Part shown: in pieces, positions 1 to 8,947 of the stretch
Numbering within the stretch: the stretch's first letter is position 1
Layout of the letters: the number at the start of each line of letters is the position of its first letter
Assembly: GCF_008297955.1 (NCBI RefSeq)
Contig: NZ_VTPY01000002.1
Location: forward strand, 1 to 64,000
Direction of reading: 5' to 3'
Length of the DNA stretch: 64,000 bases
Source: Billgrantia pellis
GTDB lineage: Bacteria; Pseudomonadota; Gammaproteobacteria; Pseudomonadales; Halomonadaceae
Position numbers and translations under genes: made by a program
Notes under the pieces: model-generated
Databases searched by the model: none
What the model was told of the DNA's origin: nothing
Seen by the model: only the letters and a program-made list of their open reading frames with translations

Positions 1-84
1 CGGCACCGCGCGGTCAGCGTGGGGCGTGCTGTTTTTGGGGTGTGTGTGCCGTGGGGCCGGGCGCGCCCCCGCCACGGCGCTACG

Positions 85-1122
85 TCAGCCGTCGAGGCGT
101 TCACGTGCCAGCCGATCGGCAACCTGGGCCGGATGGGTGTCCTCGCGGTGGGCGCGGGTGAATATCTCGTCGATCGTGGCGGAGATACGCTCGACATGGG
201 CCATCACGGCCGCGTGAGAATAGTCACTGCGTCGCTGCCATTCGACGTCGATCACCCCGCCGGCATTGGCCACGTAATCCGGCGCATAGAGGATGCCGCG
301 AGCATGCAGGCGCTCGGCGATCTCCGGCGTGGCCAGTTGATTGTTCGCCGCGCCGCACACCACCCTGGCCTTGAGCCGGTCGGCCACGTCCGCGGTCAGT
401 ACCGCACCCAGGGCGCAGGGGGCGAAGACGTCCACTTCGGCATCGAAGATCGCCTGAGGCGATACCGTGACGGCGCCGACTTCGTCGACCAGAATGCCCA
501 GCGCGTCGCGGTCGAGATCGGTCAGGACCAGCTGCGCCCCGTTCGCATGCAGTTCGCGCGCGAGGTGTGCCCCCACATGGCCGACACCCTGGATGGCCAC
601 ACGCAGCCCGAGCAGGTCGTTGCGTCCCAGGCGATGGCGTACGGCGCTGCGCAGGGCGCAGAACACGCCATGCGCGGTGTAAGGAGATGGATCGCCCGAT
701 TCTCCGGCGCGTCCCAGGCCGCTGACGTGACGAGTCTCCTGGCGAATGAGGCGCATGTCCGCCTCGCTGGTGCCGGAATCCTCGGCGGTGATGTAGCGTC
801 CTCCCAGTGAATCGACCAAGCGCCCCATGGCACGCAGCAATTCGGGTGTCTTGTCGAGGCGAGGGTCGGCGATGATGACTGCCTTGCCGCCGCCTAACGG
901 CAAGTCGGCCAGGGCCGACTTGTAGGTCATGCCTCGCGACAGCCGCAGCACGTCGGTCAGGGCATCGTCTTCGCTGGCATAGGGATAGATTCGCAAGCCA
1001 CCCAGGGCGGGGCCGCGGCGGGTATCGTGGATGGCGATGATGGCGCGCAGGCCGCTCGCCTCGTCACAGCCGAAGACGATCTGCTCATGGTGATCGAACT
1101 CGGGGTGGTCAAAGACCTGCAT
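85..1122 (-). CDS. ldh: Leucine dehydrogenase (Glu/Leu/Phe/Val dehydrogenase family)
   Basis: Predicted NAD-dependent amino-acid dehydrogenase that reversibly deaminates branched-chain amino acids to 2-oxo acids. The 345-residue protein has the family's two key lysines at K68 (motif MTYKSA) and K80 (motif PLGGGKAVI), the same spacing as in bacillary leucine dehydrogenase. An NAD-binding glycine motif GVGHVG lies at residues 179-184, and the C-terminal PDYVANAGGVID segment is typical of the family. The ATG at 1122 has a GGGAG ribosome site 8 bases upstream. It is divergent from acyP. Family assignment is firm; substrate preference (leucine versus valine or phenylalanine) is inferred. Confidence 0.88.
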   Translation of the reverse strand: MQVFDHPEFDHHEQIVFGCDEASGLRAIIAIHDTRRGPALGGLRIYPYASEDDALTDVLRLSRGMTYKSALADLPLGGGKAVIIADPRLDKTPELLRAMGRLVDSLGGRYITAEDSGTSEADMRLIRQETRHVSGLGRAGESGDPSPYTAHGVFCALRSAVRHRLGRNDLLGLRVAIQGVGHVGAHLARELHANGAQLVLTDLDRDALGILVDEVGAVTVSPQAIFDAEVDVFAPCALGAVLTADVADRLKARVVCGAANNQLATPEIAERLHARGILYAPDYVANAGGVIDVEWQRRSDYSHAAVMAHVERISATIDEIFTRAHREDTHPAQVADRLARERLDG

Positions 1123-1338
1123 GGTGCTGTCTCCCTTGTGAGGATGGCTTGTTGTAGTGCCGGGTGAGGCCTAGAGGCTCGCCGAGACGAGCGTCCTTCG
1201 TCGGGATGGCCGTTGCTTGTGGCGACGGCTTGGTCCTACTGTAAGATTAGAGCATTCTGCAGGTGGCCGGATTGTGGACGAGCCGAACGAGCGTTGATTT
1301 CGGTGCGCCTTGTGGGTTTGGCGAGACGTGGAGGCATT

Positions 1339-1611
1339 ATGAGCAAACGCTGTGTGAAGGCGCGCGTCGGCGGGAAAGTGCAGGGCGTATGGTATCGCCG
1401 GGGTGTGCAGGAGCAGGCCCTGCAACACGGCCTGACCGGCTACGCCAAGAATCTGCCGGACGGGCAAGTGGAAGTGCTGCTCTGTGGCAATGGCGAGGCG
1501 GTCAACCAGGTGGCGAACTGGTTGTGGCAGGGACCGCCGAATGCCCGGGTCACGCACGTCGAGCTGGAGTCGATCGAGTGTCGTGACCCGGACTGTTTCG
1601 TTTGCCTCTGA
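1339..1611 (+). CDS. acyP: Acylphosphatase
   Basis: Small cytosolic enzyme (90 aa) that hydrolyses acyl phosphates. It shows both family signatures: GGKVQGVWYRR at residues 11-21, with the phosphate-binding arginine at R20, and GYAKNLPDGQVEV with the catalytic asparagine at N38. I chose the ATG at 1339 over upstream in-frame starts because a GGAG site precedes it by a few bases and the family starts only a few residues before the first strand. It stands alone, divergent from the leucine dehydrogenase gene and convergent with the nucleoside hydrolase gene. Confidence 0.9.
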   Translation: MSKRCVKARVGGKVQGVWYRRGVQEQALQHGLTGYAKNLPDGQVEVLLCGNGEAVNQVANWLWQGPPNARVTHVELESIECRDPDCFVCL

Positions 1612-1612
1612 T

Positions 1613-1629
1613 GGGGGCGCAGCGTCCCC
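1613..1629. terminator. Short hairpin between convergent acyP and nucleoside hydrolase genes
   Basis: GGGGGCG and CGTCCCC can pair around a three-base loop (one G-T wobble) in the 18-base gap between two convergent stop codons. It could act on both strands. There is no T run, so termination is an inference. Confidence 0.4.
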
Positions 1630-2571
1630 TTAGCTCAGGGTCTCGGTAATCCACTCCACCACGGCCTCTCCATCCACTTCGAGGCACACTTCCGCCAGAG
1701 GTGTTTGCGACCAGCGCTCCTGGATGAAGCCGCGTCCCTCGGGAGCGAACAGGGTCTGACCTTCGGCGATGCCGTCGGTGACGACCGATAGATGCCCCGG
1801 GGCGGTGGTGAACAGCTCCGGGCGCAGCAGCCAGGCCAGTGCGCAGCTGTCGTGGGGGCAGCAGCCGTCGATGCCGAGGAATTCGCGATAGAAGTCACGA
1901 TAGAAGGCGTAACTGCCGGCCAACACCTTGCCCAGCGCGCCCTGGCCGGCTTCGATGCGCGCCATGTGTGCCTGGCTCAGTACGCAGCGATGGGTGACGT
2001 CGAGCCCTACCAGCGTCAGCGGCCAGCCGGCGGTCAGCACCCGCCGGGCGGCATGCGGGTCGTTGAACATATTGGCCTCGGCGACCGGCGTGACGTTGCC
2101 GCCTTCGCGGATCGACCCGCCCATGATCACTACCTGCCGGACCTTCTCGGTCAGGGTGGGGTCGAGCTGCAGGGCGGCGGCGAGATTGCCCACCGGGCCC
2201 ACCGCCACTAGGGTGACCTCGCCCGGATGCGCGTTGACCGTGTCGACGATGAACTGGGCCGCGCAGCGCGGATCCTTTGCCCCTTTCACCCCAGGCAGTT
2301 CGATGTTACCCAGCCCGTTGGCGCCGTGGATGTGGGCCGGTGCGGGATGACGCGGCTTGACCATCGGGCCGGCGGCCCCTTGAGCGACAGGGATATCGCG
2401 TTCCGCCAATTCGCTGAGCAGCAGCGCATTGTGGGTCGCGGTTTCCACATCCACGTTGCCGTAGGTGGTCGTCATACCGAGTAGTTCGATCTCGGGATGG
2501 CGCAGGGCGATGGCGATGGCCTGAGCGTCGTCGACGCCGGGGTCGGTATCGAAAATGATCGAATGGGACAC
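1630..2571 (-). CDS. Inosine/uridine-preferring nucleoside hydrolase (RihA/RihB-like)
   Basis: Predicted N-ribohydrolase that splits nucleosides into a free base and ribose. The 313-residue protein opens with the metal-binding aspartate cluster DTDPGVDDA (residues 8-16) and has the later active-site elements EANMFNDPHAA (about 165-175) and H240-D241, all characteristic of the IU-nucleoside hydrolase family. It is the last gene of a reverse-strand group in which a PfkB-type sugar kinase and a D-2-hydroxyacid dehydrogenase lie upstream with gaps of 18 and 2 bases, so ribose released here could be phosphorylated by the next enzyme. Pyrimidine versus purine preference cannot be told from the sequence. 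Confidence 0.88.
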   Translation of the reverse strand: MSHSIIFDTDPGVDDAQAIAIALRHPEIELLGMTTTYGNVDVETATHNALLLSELAERDIPVAQGAAGPMVKPRHPAPAHIHGANGLGNIELPGVKGAKDPRCAAQFIVDTVNAHPGEVTLVAVGPVGNLAAALQLDPTLTEKVRQVVIMGGSIREGGNVTPVAEANMFNDPHAARRVLTAGWPLTLVGLDVTHRCVLSQAHMARIEAGQGALGKVLAGSYAFYRDFYREFLGIDGCCPHDSCALAWLLRPELFTTAPGHLSVVTDGIAEGQTLFAPEGRGFIQERWSQTPLAEVCLEVDGEAVVEWITETLS

Positions 2572-2589
2572 GTGACCTCCTTGGTGGTG

Positions 2590-3501
2590 TCAGGGGCTGG
2601 GGTAGGGGGGATGAGAAACGAGCCGCTCGACCTCGTCCCGCGAGGGAATGCTATCGGCCGCGCCGGGGCGCTGGACACCCAGGGCGGCGGCCTGGGCGGC
2701 GAACGCCAGGCAGCCGGTTATCGGTTGGCCTTCCTGGAGGGCGGCCAGGAAGTAACCGATGAAGGTGTCGCCGGCACCGGTGGTGTCCGCCGGCTCGACC
2801 GGCAGGGCAGGCTGGAAGTGCCGCTCGTCGCCCGACTGGTACCAGGCGCCTTCGCTCCCCAGGGTAACGACCGTCGCCGTGTGCGGCAGCCGTTCGTGCA
2901 GCGCTTCCAGCAGCACTCGAGCATCGCTGGCTTCGGGTAGCCCGGTGAGCCAGGCGGCTTCGCCGCGGTTGACGAACAGCAGGCGGCAGGCCTCCAGTGG
3001 CAGCGACAGCACGGCGTCGCTCATCGGCGCCGGATTGAAGGCAATCGCCAGGTCATGCCGCCGTGCGCATTCGAGCAGCTCGGGCAGGGCATTGCATTCG
3101 TTCTGCACCAGCAGCCAGTCGCCGGGCTTGGCTGCCTTGCACAAGGTGTCGCGGTGGCGTCGGCTGAAGCCATGGTTAGCGCCGGGGTGCAGAATGATGG
3201 CGTTCTCGCCGCGCTCGTCGACCTGAATGATGGCGTGTCCGCTGGGCTCGTCGACGAGTTCGACGTGGCTGACGTCGACGCCGGCGCGCGCCAAGCGGTC
3301 GCGAGCCCAGGCGTCCTGCCGGCCCAACCGTCCCCAGTGGCTGACCTGACCGCCCGCCAGGGCCATGGCCAGCGACTGGTTGGCCCCTTTGCCGCCCAGA
3401 CCGACGTGGTAGCCGTGGCTGGCCAGCGTTTCGCCGGGATGGACCAAATGCGATACACGGTAGAAGTGGTCGAGATTGATGGAACCCAGATTATGCAACA
3501 T
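2590..3501 (-). CDS. rbsK: PfkB-family carbohydrate kinase, ribokinase-like
   Basis: Predicted ATP-dependent sugar kinase, most simply ribokinase forming ribose 5-phosphate. It has both PfkB signatures: GGKGANQS at residues 36-43 and DTTGAGDTF at 239-247, whose D245 would be the catalytic base. The length of 303 aa is normal for ribokinase. It lies between a nucleoside hydrolase and a hydroxyacid dehydrogenase on the same strand, which supports a role in salvaging ribose from nucleosides. The substrate is an inference; related PfkB enzymes take fructose, adenosine or other sugars. Confidence 0.82.
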   Translation of the reverse strand: MLHNLGSINLDHFYRVSHLVHPGETLASHGYHVGLGGKGANQSLAMALAGGQVSHWGRLGRQDAWARDRLARAGVDVSHVELVDEPSGHAIIQVDERGENAIILHPGANHGFSRRHRDTLCKAAKPGDWLLVQNECNALPELLECARRHDLAIAFNPAPMSDAVLSLPLEACRLLFVNRGEAAWLTGLPEASDARVLLEALHERLPHTATVVTLGSEGAWYQSGDERHFQPALPVEPADTTGAGDTFIGYFLAALQEGQPITGCLAFAAQAAALGVQRPGAADSIPSRDEVERLVSHPPYPSP

Positions 3502-3503
3502 GC

Positions 3504-4451
3504 TCAGGCTCCGTCCCGCTGAGCCTGCCAGTCGCTCAGGTTGTTTCCCGTCAGTGCGACGATACGCTGTCGTGCCTCGGGCGTGATCCAGGCGTTGTGC
3601 GGGGTGACGATCAGGTTGAGCGGCTCGGCCAGGGCATCGAGCAATGGGTGCCCCTGGTGAGGGGGTTCCTTCGGCAGTACGTCTACGCCGAGACCGCCGA
3701 GCCGGCCCTCGCGTAGCGCGTCCAGCGCGGCCTCTTCATCGATGATTCCGCCGCGGGCACAGTTCACCAGCAAGGCGCCCGGTTTGACGGTGGCGAGCAG
3801 GTCGGCGTCGATCAGATGGCGCGTCGCGTCCGTAAGCGGGCAGTGCAGGCTGATGACGTCGGCCTCGGGAGCGAGCTCGGCGATGCCCGGACGGCTATCG
3901 TTCACCTCGTTGCCCGGGCGAGCGGCGAAGCTGACGCGCATGCCGAACGCTTCTGCCAGGGCGGCCACCCGGCTGCCCAGCTCGCCCTGGCCGACGATCA
4001 TCAGGCGCTTGTCCTCGAGTTGCAGCGTGCCGTGACCCATCAGGCAGAAAAAAGGGCTCTCGCTCCAGCGGCCCGCGTTCACGTCGCGCTGGTAGAGCGG
4101 CAGACGATTGGCCAGGGCCAGGATCAGCATCAGCGTATGCTGAGCCACGCTGGCGGTACCGTAAGCCGTGACGTTGCGCACGGCGATGCCCAGGCGCTCG
4201 GCAGTGGCCATGTCGATGTTGTTGGTGCCGGTGGCCAGCACGCATATCAGCTGCAGCGAGGGCAGCGCCTCGAGGGTGGCGCCGTCCAGCACCACCTTGT
4301 TGACGATCGCGACGTCGGCGCCGGCCAGGCGCTCGCGGCTCTGCTCGGTGGAGCTCTGTTCGTGGACCTCTAGCGTGTCGACCTGCTCGCGTATGGGGGC
4401 CAGGTCGACATCGGGGCCGAGGCTTGCGGCATCGAGTATCACGGCTTTCAT
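3504..4451 (-). CDS. D-2-hydroxyacid dehydrogenase (glycerate dehydrogenase-like)
   Basis: Predicted NAD(P)H-dependent reductase of 2-oxo acids such as hydroxypyruvate or glyoxylate. The 315-residue protein has the nucleotide motif GQGELG (154-159) and the catalytic triad in the normal order: R233 in NCARGGII, E262 in LPKEPPH and H285 in VTPHNAWI. I chose the ATG at 4451 because an AAGGAA site precedes it and the protein then starts at the first strand (MKAVILD); an upstream in-frame start at 4508 would add an unlikely basic leader. It is the first gene of the nucleoside hydrolase group. Exact substrate is unknown. Confidence 0.85.
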   Translation of the reverse strand: MKAVILDAASLGPDVDLAPIREQVDTLEVHEQSSTEQSRERLAGADVAIVNKVVLDGATLEALPSLQLICVLATGTNNIDMATAERLGIAVRNVTAYGTASVAQHTLMLILALANRLPLYQRDVNAGRWSESPFFCLMGHGTLQLEDKRLMIVGQGELGSRVAALAEAFGMRVSFAARPGNEVNDSRPGIAELAPEADVISLHCPLTDATRHLIDADLLATVKPGALLVNCARGGIIDEEAALDALREGRLGGLGVDVLPKEPPHQGHPLLDALAEPLNLIVTPHNAWITPEARQRIVALTGNNLSDWQAQRDGA

Positions 4452-4481
4452 GCGGGGTTTCCTTTTGTGGATCCGCCACGC

Positions 4482-4499
4482 AAGGCCGGGACAGGCCTT
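4482..4499. repeat. Inverted repeat enclosing the -35 of the fmdB promoter
   Basis: AAGGCC, GGGACA, GGCCTT: perfect 6-base arms flank exactly the hexamer proposed as the -35 element upstream of the FmdB gene. Possible operator; could be chance in GC-rich DNA. Confidence 0.35.
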
Positions 4500-4516
4500 G
4501 CCGGGCACGTTATAAT
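4488..4516 (+). promoter_or_regulatory. Putative sigma-70 promoter of the fmdB-aspS group
   Basis: A perfect -10 hexamer TATAAT at 4511-4516 sits 17 bases after GGGACA (4488-4493), which matches four of six -35 consensus positions. It lies 90 bases upstream of the FmdB start in the divergent space with the hydroxyacid dehydrogenase gene. Confidence 0.5.
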
Positions 4517-4606
4517 GTCCGGCTCTCGCGGCAGGCTTGGAAAGTGCGTCGCTCGGCCTTATATCGCCGTTGGTTGCGCGCTGTCGAATCAGGAGTGAAT
4601 TGAACC

Positions 4607-4879
4607 ATGCCCATCTATGAATATCAGTGCAAGGCCTGCGGCCACCGTCTGGAGAAGCTTCAGAAGCTGAGCGCCGCTCCGTTGACCGATTGTCCTGCCT
4701 GCCATGCCGCGGAACTCGGCCGCCTGGTCTCCGCCGCGGGTTTCCGGCTGGCGGGCGGCGGCTGGTACGAGACCGATTTCAAGTCCGGCAGCAAGAAGAA
4801 CCTGGCCGGCGACTCGGCGAGTGGTGGCGGAGAAGGCCAGGAGAGCAAGGCGCCGGCGAAGGACGGCGCCGCGGCCTGA
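4607..4879 (+). CDS. FmdB-family zinc ribbon protein
   Basis: Small cytosolic protein of 90 aa with an N-terminal zinc ribbon: C8 and C11 (QCKACGH) and C29 and C32 (DCPACH). After the ribbon it becomes a low-complexity tail rich in glycine, lysine and alanine. FmdB-like ribbons are commonly encoded just before aspS in Pseudomonas relatives, as here, with a 58-base gap. The molecular role is not established; regulation or RNA contact is only inferred from the fold. Confidence 0.85.
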   Translation: MPIYEYQCKACGHRLEKLQKLSAAPLTDCPACHAAELGRLVSAAGFRLAGGGWYETDFKSGSKKNLAGDSASGGGEGQESKAPAKDGAAA

Positions 4880-4937
4880 CCCCCAGCAAGCCGATTCAAC
4901 AACCTTATCGATAACGCTTAACGGAACAGGATACGAC

Positions 4938-6716
4938 ATGCGCAGCCATTATTGCGGCCAGCTCAACGAAACCCTGGTGGACCAGACGGTCACCCTGTGC
5001 GGCTGGGTGCACCGCCGTCGTGACCACGGGGGGGTAATCTTCCTCGACCTGCGCGATCGCGATGGCATCGCCCAGGTCGTGGTTGACCCCGACACTGCCG
5101 AGGCCTTCGCCAATGCCGACCGTGCTCGCAGCGAGTTCGTGCTGCGTATTTCCGGCCGTGTACGGCTGCGCCCTGAAGGCACCCAGAACCCCAAGATGCC
5201 CACCGGCATGATCGAGGTGCTGGCCAAGGACGTCGAAGTGCTCAACACGGCGGTCACACCGCCGTTCCAGCTCGATGAGCATGGCAAGGTCGGCGAGGAG
5301 GTGCGTCTCAAGCACCGCTACATCGATCTGCGTCGTCCCGAGATGATCGAGAAGCTGCGTCTGCGTTCGCGCATCTCGCACCATGTCCGCGCTTTCCTGG
5401 AAGGTCAGGGCTTCCTCGATATCGAGACGCCGGTGCTGACCCGCGCCACACCTGAAGGCGCTCGCGATTATCTGGTGCCGAGCCGTACCCATCCGGGCAG
5501 TTTCTTCGCCCTGCCGCAGTCGCCCCAGCTATTCAAGCAACTGCTGATGGTGGCCGGCTTCGACCGCTACTACCAAATCGCCAAGTGCTTCCGCGACGAG
5601 GACCTGCGTGCCGATCGCCAGCCGGAATTCACCCAGATCGACATCGAGGCCTCCTTCGTCGAGGAGGAAGACATCATGGGTGTGACCGAAACCATGATTC
5701 GTGAGCTGTTCCAGGACGTGCTGGACGTCGAGCTGGCGCCATTCCCGCGCATGACCTGGGCCGAGGCCATGGATCGTTACGGCTCCGACAAGCCCGACCT
5801 GCGCATTCCGCTGATGCTGGTCGATGTCGACGACCTGATGAAGCAGGTCGATTTCCAGGTCTTCTCCGGCCCGGCCAATGCCGCCGACGGCCGCGTGGCG
5901 GCACTCAAGGTGCCGGGCGGGGCCAGCATGTCGCGCAAGGTGATCGACGACTACACCAAGTTCGTCGGTATCTACGGCGCCAAAGGGCTGGCCTGGATCA
6001 AGGTCAACGAGCGCGCCAAGGGTCTCGAGGGCCTGCAGTCGCCGATCGTCAAGTTCATGGAGAACGTGATCGAGGAGCTGCTCGACCGCATCGGCGCCGA
6101 GGATGGCGACATCGTCTTCTTCGGTGCCGACAAGGCGCGCATCGTCAACGAGGCGCTCGGTGCGCTGCGCGTCAAGCTGGGTGAGGACCTCAACCTCTAT
6201 ACCCGCGACTGGGCGCCCTTGTGGGTCGTCGACTTCCCGATGTTCGAAGCCGACGACAGCGGCCGCCTGAGTCCGCTGCATCACCCATTCACCTCGCCCT
6301 CATGCAGCCCCGAGGCGCTCAAGGCCAACCCGGCCGAGGCGTTGTCGCGCGCCTATGACATGGTGCTCAACGGCACCGAGCTGGGCGGCGGTTCGATCCG
6401 TATCCATGACCCCCAGATGCAGAGCACCGTGTTTGATATCCTCGGCATCGGTGAAGAGGAGGCCCGCGAGAAGTTCGGCTTCCTGCTCGACGCCCTGCAG
6501 TTCGGTGCACCGCCTCATGGCGGTCTGGCCTTCGGCCTCGATCGTCTGGTGATGCTGATGGCAGACGCGCGCACCATCCGCGAAGTGATCGCCTTCCCCA
6601 AGACCCAGAGTGCCGCCTGCCTGATGACCGATGCACCCGGCGAAGTGGGCGCCGAGCAGCTCAAGGACCTCCATATCCGGCTGCGCCAGAAGCCGAAACC
6701 GGAAAGCGGCGAGTAA
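4938..6716 (+). CDS. aspS: Aspartyl-tRNA synthetase
   Basis: Charges tRNA(Asp), and in bacteria lacking AsnRS also tRNA(Asn), with aspartate. The 592-residue protein has the OB-fold anticodon domain first ([12 protein letters not shown], about residues 21-32), then class II motif 2 ([14 protein letters not shown]) and motif 3 ([15 protein letters not shown]), with the bacterial GAD insertion between. The length matches bacterial AspRS. The ATG at 4938 was chosen because the protein then starts with the conserved MRSHYCG; the longer open frame upstream overlaps the FmdB gene. Confidence 0.97.
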   Translation: MRSHYCGQLNETLVDQTVTLCGWVHRRRDHGGVIFLDLRDRDGIAQVVVDPDTAEAFANADRARSEFVLRISGRVRLRPEGTQNPKMPTGMIEVLAKDVEVLNTAVTPPFQLDEHGKVGEEVRLKHRYIDLRRPEMIEKLRLRSRISHHVRAFLEGQGFLDIETPVLTRATPEGARDYLVPSRTHPGSFFALPQSPQLFKQLLMVAGFDRYYQIAKCFRDEDLRADRQPEFTQIDIEASFVEEEDIMGVTETMIRELFQDVLDVELAPFPRMTWAEAMDRYGSDKPDLRIPLMLVDVDDLMKQVDFQVFSGPANAADGRVAALKVPGGASMSRKVIDDYTKFVGIYGAKGLAWIKVNERAKGLEGLQSPIVKFMENVIEELLDRIGAEDGDIVFFGADKARIVNEALGALRVKLGEDLNLYTRDWAPLWVVDFPMFEADDSGRLSPLHHPFTSPSCSPEALKANPAEALSRAYDMVLNGTELGGGSIRIHDPQMQSTVFDILGIGEEEAREKFGFLLDALQFGAPPHGGLAFGLDRLVMLMADARTIREVIAFPKTQSAACLMTDAPGEVGAEQLKDLHIRLRQKPKPESGE

Positions 6717-6741
6717 CTCGGGCGCCGACCTTCAATTCCGG

Positions 6742-6765
6742 TACCGGCGCCTTCTGGCGCCGGTA
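6742..6765 (+). terminator. Hairpin between aspS and yebC
   Basis: TACCGGCGCC and GGCGCCGGTA form a perfect 10-base stem with a TTCT loop, 25 bases after the aspS stop. No T tract follows, so this may attenuate or stabilise the message rather than terminate it. Confidence 0.45.
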
Positions 6766-6805
6766 TCGCATGGTCGATACGTTGCAGCAAACCAGGAGAC
6801 GCGCC

Positions 6806-7555
6806 ATGGCCGGCCACAGTAAATGGGCCAACATCAAGCACCGCAAGGCGGCGCAGGACGCCAGGCGAGGCAAGATCTTCACCAAGCTGATCCGCGAGCT
6901 CACCGTTGCCGCGCGCCAGGGCGGCCCCGAGCCCGGCGACAACCCGCGCCTGCGTGCCGCTATCGACAAGGCGCTGGGCAATAACATGACCAAGGACACC
7001 ATCCAGCGGGCCATCGACCGTGGTGCCGGTCACCAGGATGCCGAGACGATGGAGGAGGTGACCTACGAGGGGTACGGCCCCGAGGGGGTTGCGGTGCTGG
7101 TGGAGTGCATGACGGACAACCGCAATCGCACTGTTTCCGACGTGCGACATGCCTTCAGCAAGTCGGGCGGTAACCTCGGCACCTCCGGCTCGGTGGCGTT
7201 CATGTTCCATCAGCAGGGTCGGTTGACGCTGCCGCCGGGAATCCCGGAGGAGGCAGTGATCGAGGCAACGCTCGAAGCCGAGCCCGAGGATGTGATCACC
7301 GCGGATGACGGCTCTCTGGAGGTGATCACTTCGCCCAAGGTTTTCGGTGAGGTGAAGGATGCATTGATCGAGGCCGGCATCGAACCCGAGCACAGTGAAG
7401 TGGGGCTGTTTCCCGACACCACCACGCCTATCCAGGATGCTGAGCTCGCGCGCAGGGTAATTCGCTTGATCGATAGGCTGGAGGATCTGGACGATGTACA
7501 GAACGTCTACACCAATGCGGAGTTCAGCGACGCTGTGCTCGAACTGCTGGACTGA
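6806..7555 (+). CDS. yebC: YebC/PmpR-family protein
   Basis: Conserved 249-aa protein of the TACO1/YebC family. Some members act as transcription regulators and recent work assigns others a role in ribosome function. The N-terminal signature [18 protein letters not shown] is present. The ATG at 6806 fits the conserved N terminus; an in-frame ATG at 6770 would add 12 atypical residues. It lies directly upstream of ruvC, the usual gammaproteobacterial order (yebC-ruvC-ruvA-ruvB). Confidence 0.95.
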   Translation: MAGHSKWANIKHRKAAQDARRGKIFTKLIRELTVAARQGGPEPGDNPRLRAAIDKALGNNMTKDTIQRAIDRGAGHQDAETMEEVTYEGYGPEGVAVLVECMTDNRNRTVSDVRHAFSKSGGNLGTSGSVAFMFHQQGRLTLPPGIPEEAVIEATLEAEPEDVITADDGSLEVITSPKVFGEVKDALIEAGIEPEHSEVGLFPDTTTPIQDAELARRVIRLIDRLEDLDDVQNVYTNAEFSDAVLELLD

Positions 7556-7564
7556 CCGGGTCGC

Positions 7565-8104
7565 ATGCTGATCCTCGGCATCGACCCGGGGTCACGCACC
7601 ACGGGGTACGGAGTGCTCGACGTCAGTACCCCTTCGCCGCGCTATGTGGCCAGCGGCTGCATTCGGCTTCAGGACGTTGCGCTACCCCAGCGCCTGGCGC
7701 GGATCTATGCCGGTATCGCCGAGCTGGTCTCTCTGCATGGGCCGGGGGAGCTGGCCATCGAGCAGGTCTTCATGGCGAAGAATCCCGATTCGGCGCTCAA
7801 GCTCGGCCAGGCGCGCGGCGCGGCGATCGTCTGTGCCGCCAATCACGGACTGCCGGTTCATGAATACGGACCGCGCCAGATCAAGCAGGCGGTCACCGGC
7901 AGCGGCGGGGCGACCAAGACCCAGGTCCAGCACATGATCGTCTCCGTCCTGGGTCTCGACGGCGTGCCCCAAGCGGATGCCGCCGATGCCTTGGCCATCG
8001 CCCTGACCCATGCCCATGCCCGTCTCGGGCTGGTACAGCGCGGTAGCTTCGGCGGTCATCGAACGCGCCGGCGTGGCGTCTCCTGGCGCGATTATCAGCC
8101 TTGA
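7565..8104 (+). CDS. ruvC: Holliday junction resolvase RuvC
   Basis: Endonuclease that cuts Holliday junctions moved by RuvAB. The 179-aa protein has all four acidic catalytic residues of the RNase H-like fold: D7 (GIDPGS), E66 (LAIEQVF), D138 and D141 ([10 protein letters not shown]). The start is 9 bases after yebC. A 138-base gap to ruvA follows, which holds a possible separate promoter. Confidence 0.96.
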   Translation: MLILGIDPGSRTTGYGVLDVSTPSPRYVASGCIRLQDVALPQRLARIYAGIAELVSLHGPGELAIEQVFMAKNPDSALKLGQARGAAIVCAANHGLPVHEYGPRQIKQAVTGSGGATKTQVQHMIVSVLGLDGVPQADAADALAIALTHAHARLGLVQRGSFGGHRTRRRGVSWRDYQP

Positions 8105-8156
8105 GCCTTACCGTCGAGGTGCTGGAATTATTTCCGAACAGCGTTTGATGCCAGGC

Positions 8157-8185
8157 TGGTCAGCCGCTTGAGCGACCAGTATAGT
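8157..8185 (+). promoter_or_regulatory. Possible ruvA promoter with overlapping inverted repeat
   Basis: TGGTCA (8157-8162) and TATAGT (8180-8185) are separated by 17 bases. CTGGTC (8156-8161) and GACCAG (8174-8179) form an inverted repeat over the spacer. No LexA-type CTGT-N8-ACAG box was seen, so SOS control of ruvAB is not supported here. Confidence 0.3.
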
Positions 8186-8242
8186 GGCGCCAGGAAGGCC
8201 TTACGGCCTTGAACGACCTTCGGATCGGGATAGCGAAGCCCC

Positions 8243-8857
8243 ATGATCGGACGCCTGCGTGGCACTCTTCTCGACAAGCAACCGCCTTGGCTGGTGGTGG
8301 ACGTGGCCGGTGTCGGCTATGAACTCGAAGCCTCGATGACCACGCTGGTGGCCCTGCCCGGCGTGGGCGAGCCCGTCTCTCTCTATACGCATCTCACCGT
8401 ACGTGAGGACGCCCATCTGTTGTACGGCTTCGCCCGCGAGCAGGAGCGGTCGCTGTTTCGCGCGCTGATACGCGTCAACGGGATCGGACCCAAGCTGGCA
8501 CTGGCGATTCTCTCGGGCATGGATGAGACAGCCTTCATACGCTGCGTGATGGAGGACGACGTCAAGTCGCTGACGCGCCTACCCGGTGTGGGCAAGAAGA
8601 CCGCCGAACGGTTGATCGTCGAGATGCGCGACCGCTTCCCTCACTGGGAGCACGCAACGGAAGGGGGCGGGCTTCCCGGCATTGCCACGGGGCAGGGCGA
8701 AACGTTGCGCCAGGACCCGCTGGCCGATGCGGAAGCGGCTCTGGTCAGCCTGGGGTACAAGCCCGCCGAGGCCACTAGAATGCTCTCGGGGCTCGACGAG
8801 GGACTGTCCACCGAGGCCATGATCAAGGCGGCGCTGACCAAGCGCCTGGCCGGATGA
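8243..8857 (+). CDS. ruvA: Holliday junction DNA helicase subunit RuvA
   Basis: Junction-binding subunit that loads RuvB rings for branch migration. The 204-aa protein has the N-terminal OB fold ([12 protein letters not shown]), two helix-hairpin-helix motifs ([13 protein letters not shown] about residue 77 and [13 protein letters not shown] about 112) and the C-terminal RuvB-contact domain ending in [12 protein letters not shown]. Length and order are normal for gammaproteobacteria. Confidence 0.96.
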   Translation: MIGRLRGTLLDKQPPWLVVDVAGVGYELEASMTTLVALPGVGEPVSLYTHLTVREDAHLLYGFAREQERSLFRALIRVNGIGPKLALAILSGMDETAFIRCVMEDDVKSLTRLPGVGKKTAERLIVEMRDRFPHWEHATEGGGLPGIATGQGETLRQDPLADAEAALVSLGYKPAEATRMLSGLDEGLSTEAMIKAALTKRLAG

Positions 8858-8947
8858 ACGGAGCAACGTATCTAGCGCTGCCGCCGGAATGCGCCACGCA
8901 GCCGGGCGGCGTCCCAAGGATCACCAGCGTGATCGCGAGTGTACGAC

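Noticed and set aside
48..78. GCCGTGG/CCACGGC stem after the leucine dehydrogenase gene as a terminator
   Set aside because: The loop is long, and in the gene's direction an A run rather than a T run follows; kept out for lack of support.
8105..8242. LexA (SOS) box before ruvA
   Set aside because: No CTGT-N8-ACAG was seen; only an unrelated CTGGTC/GACCAG inverted repeat.
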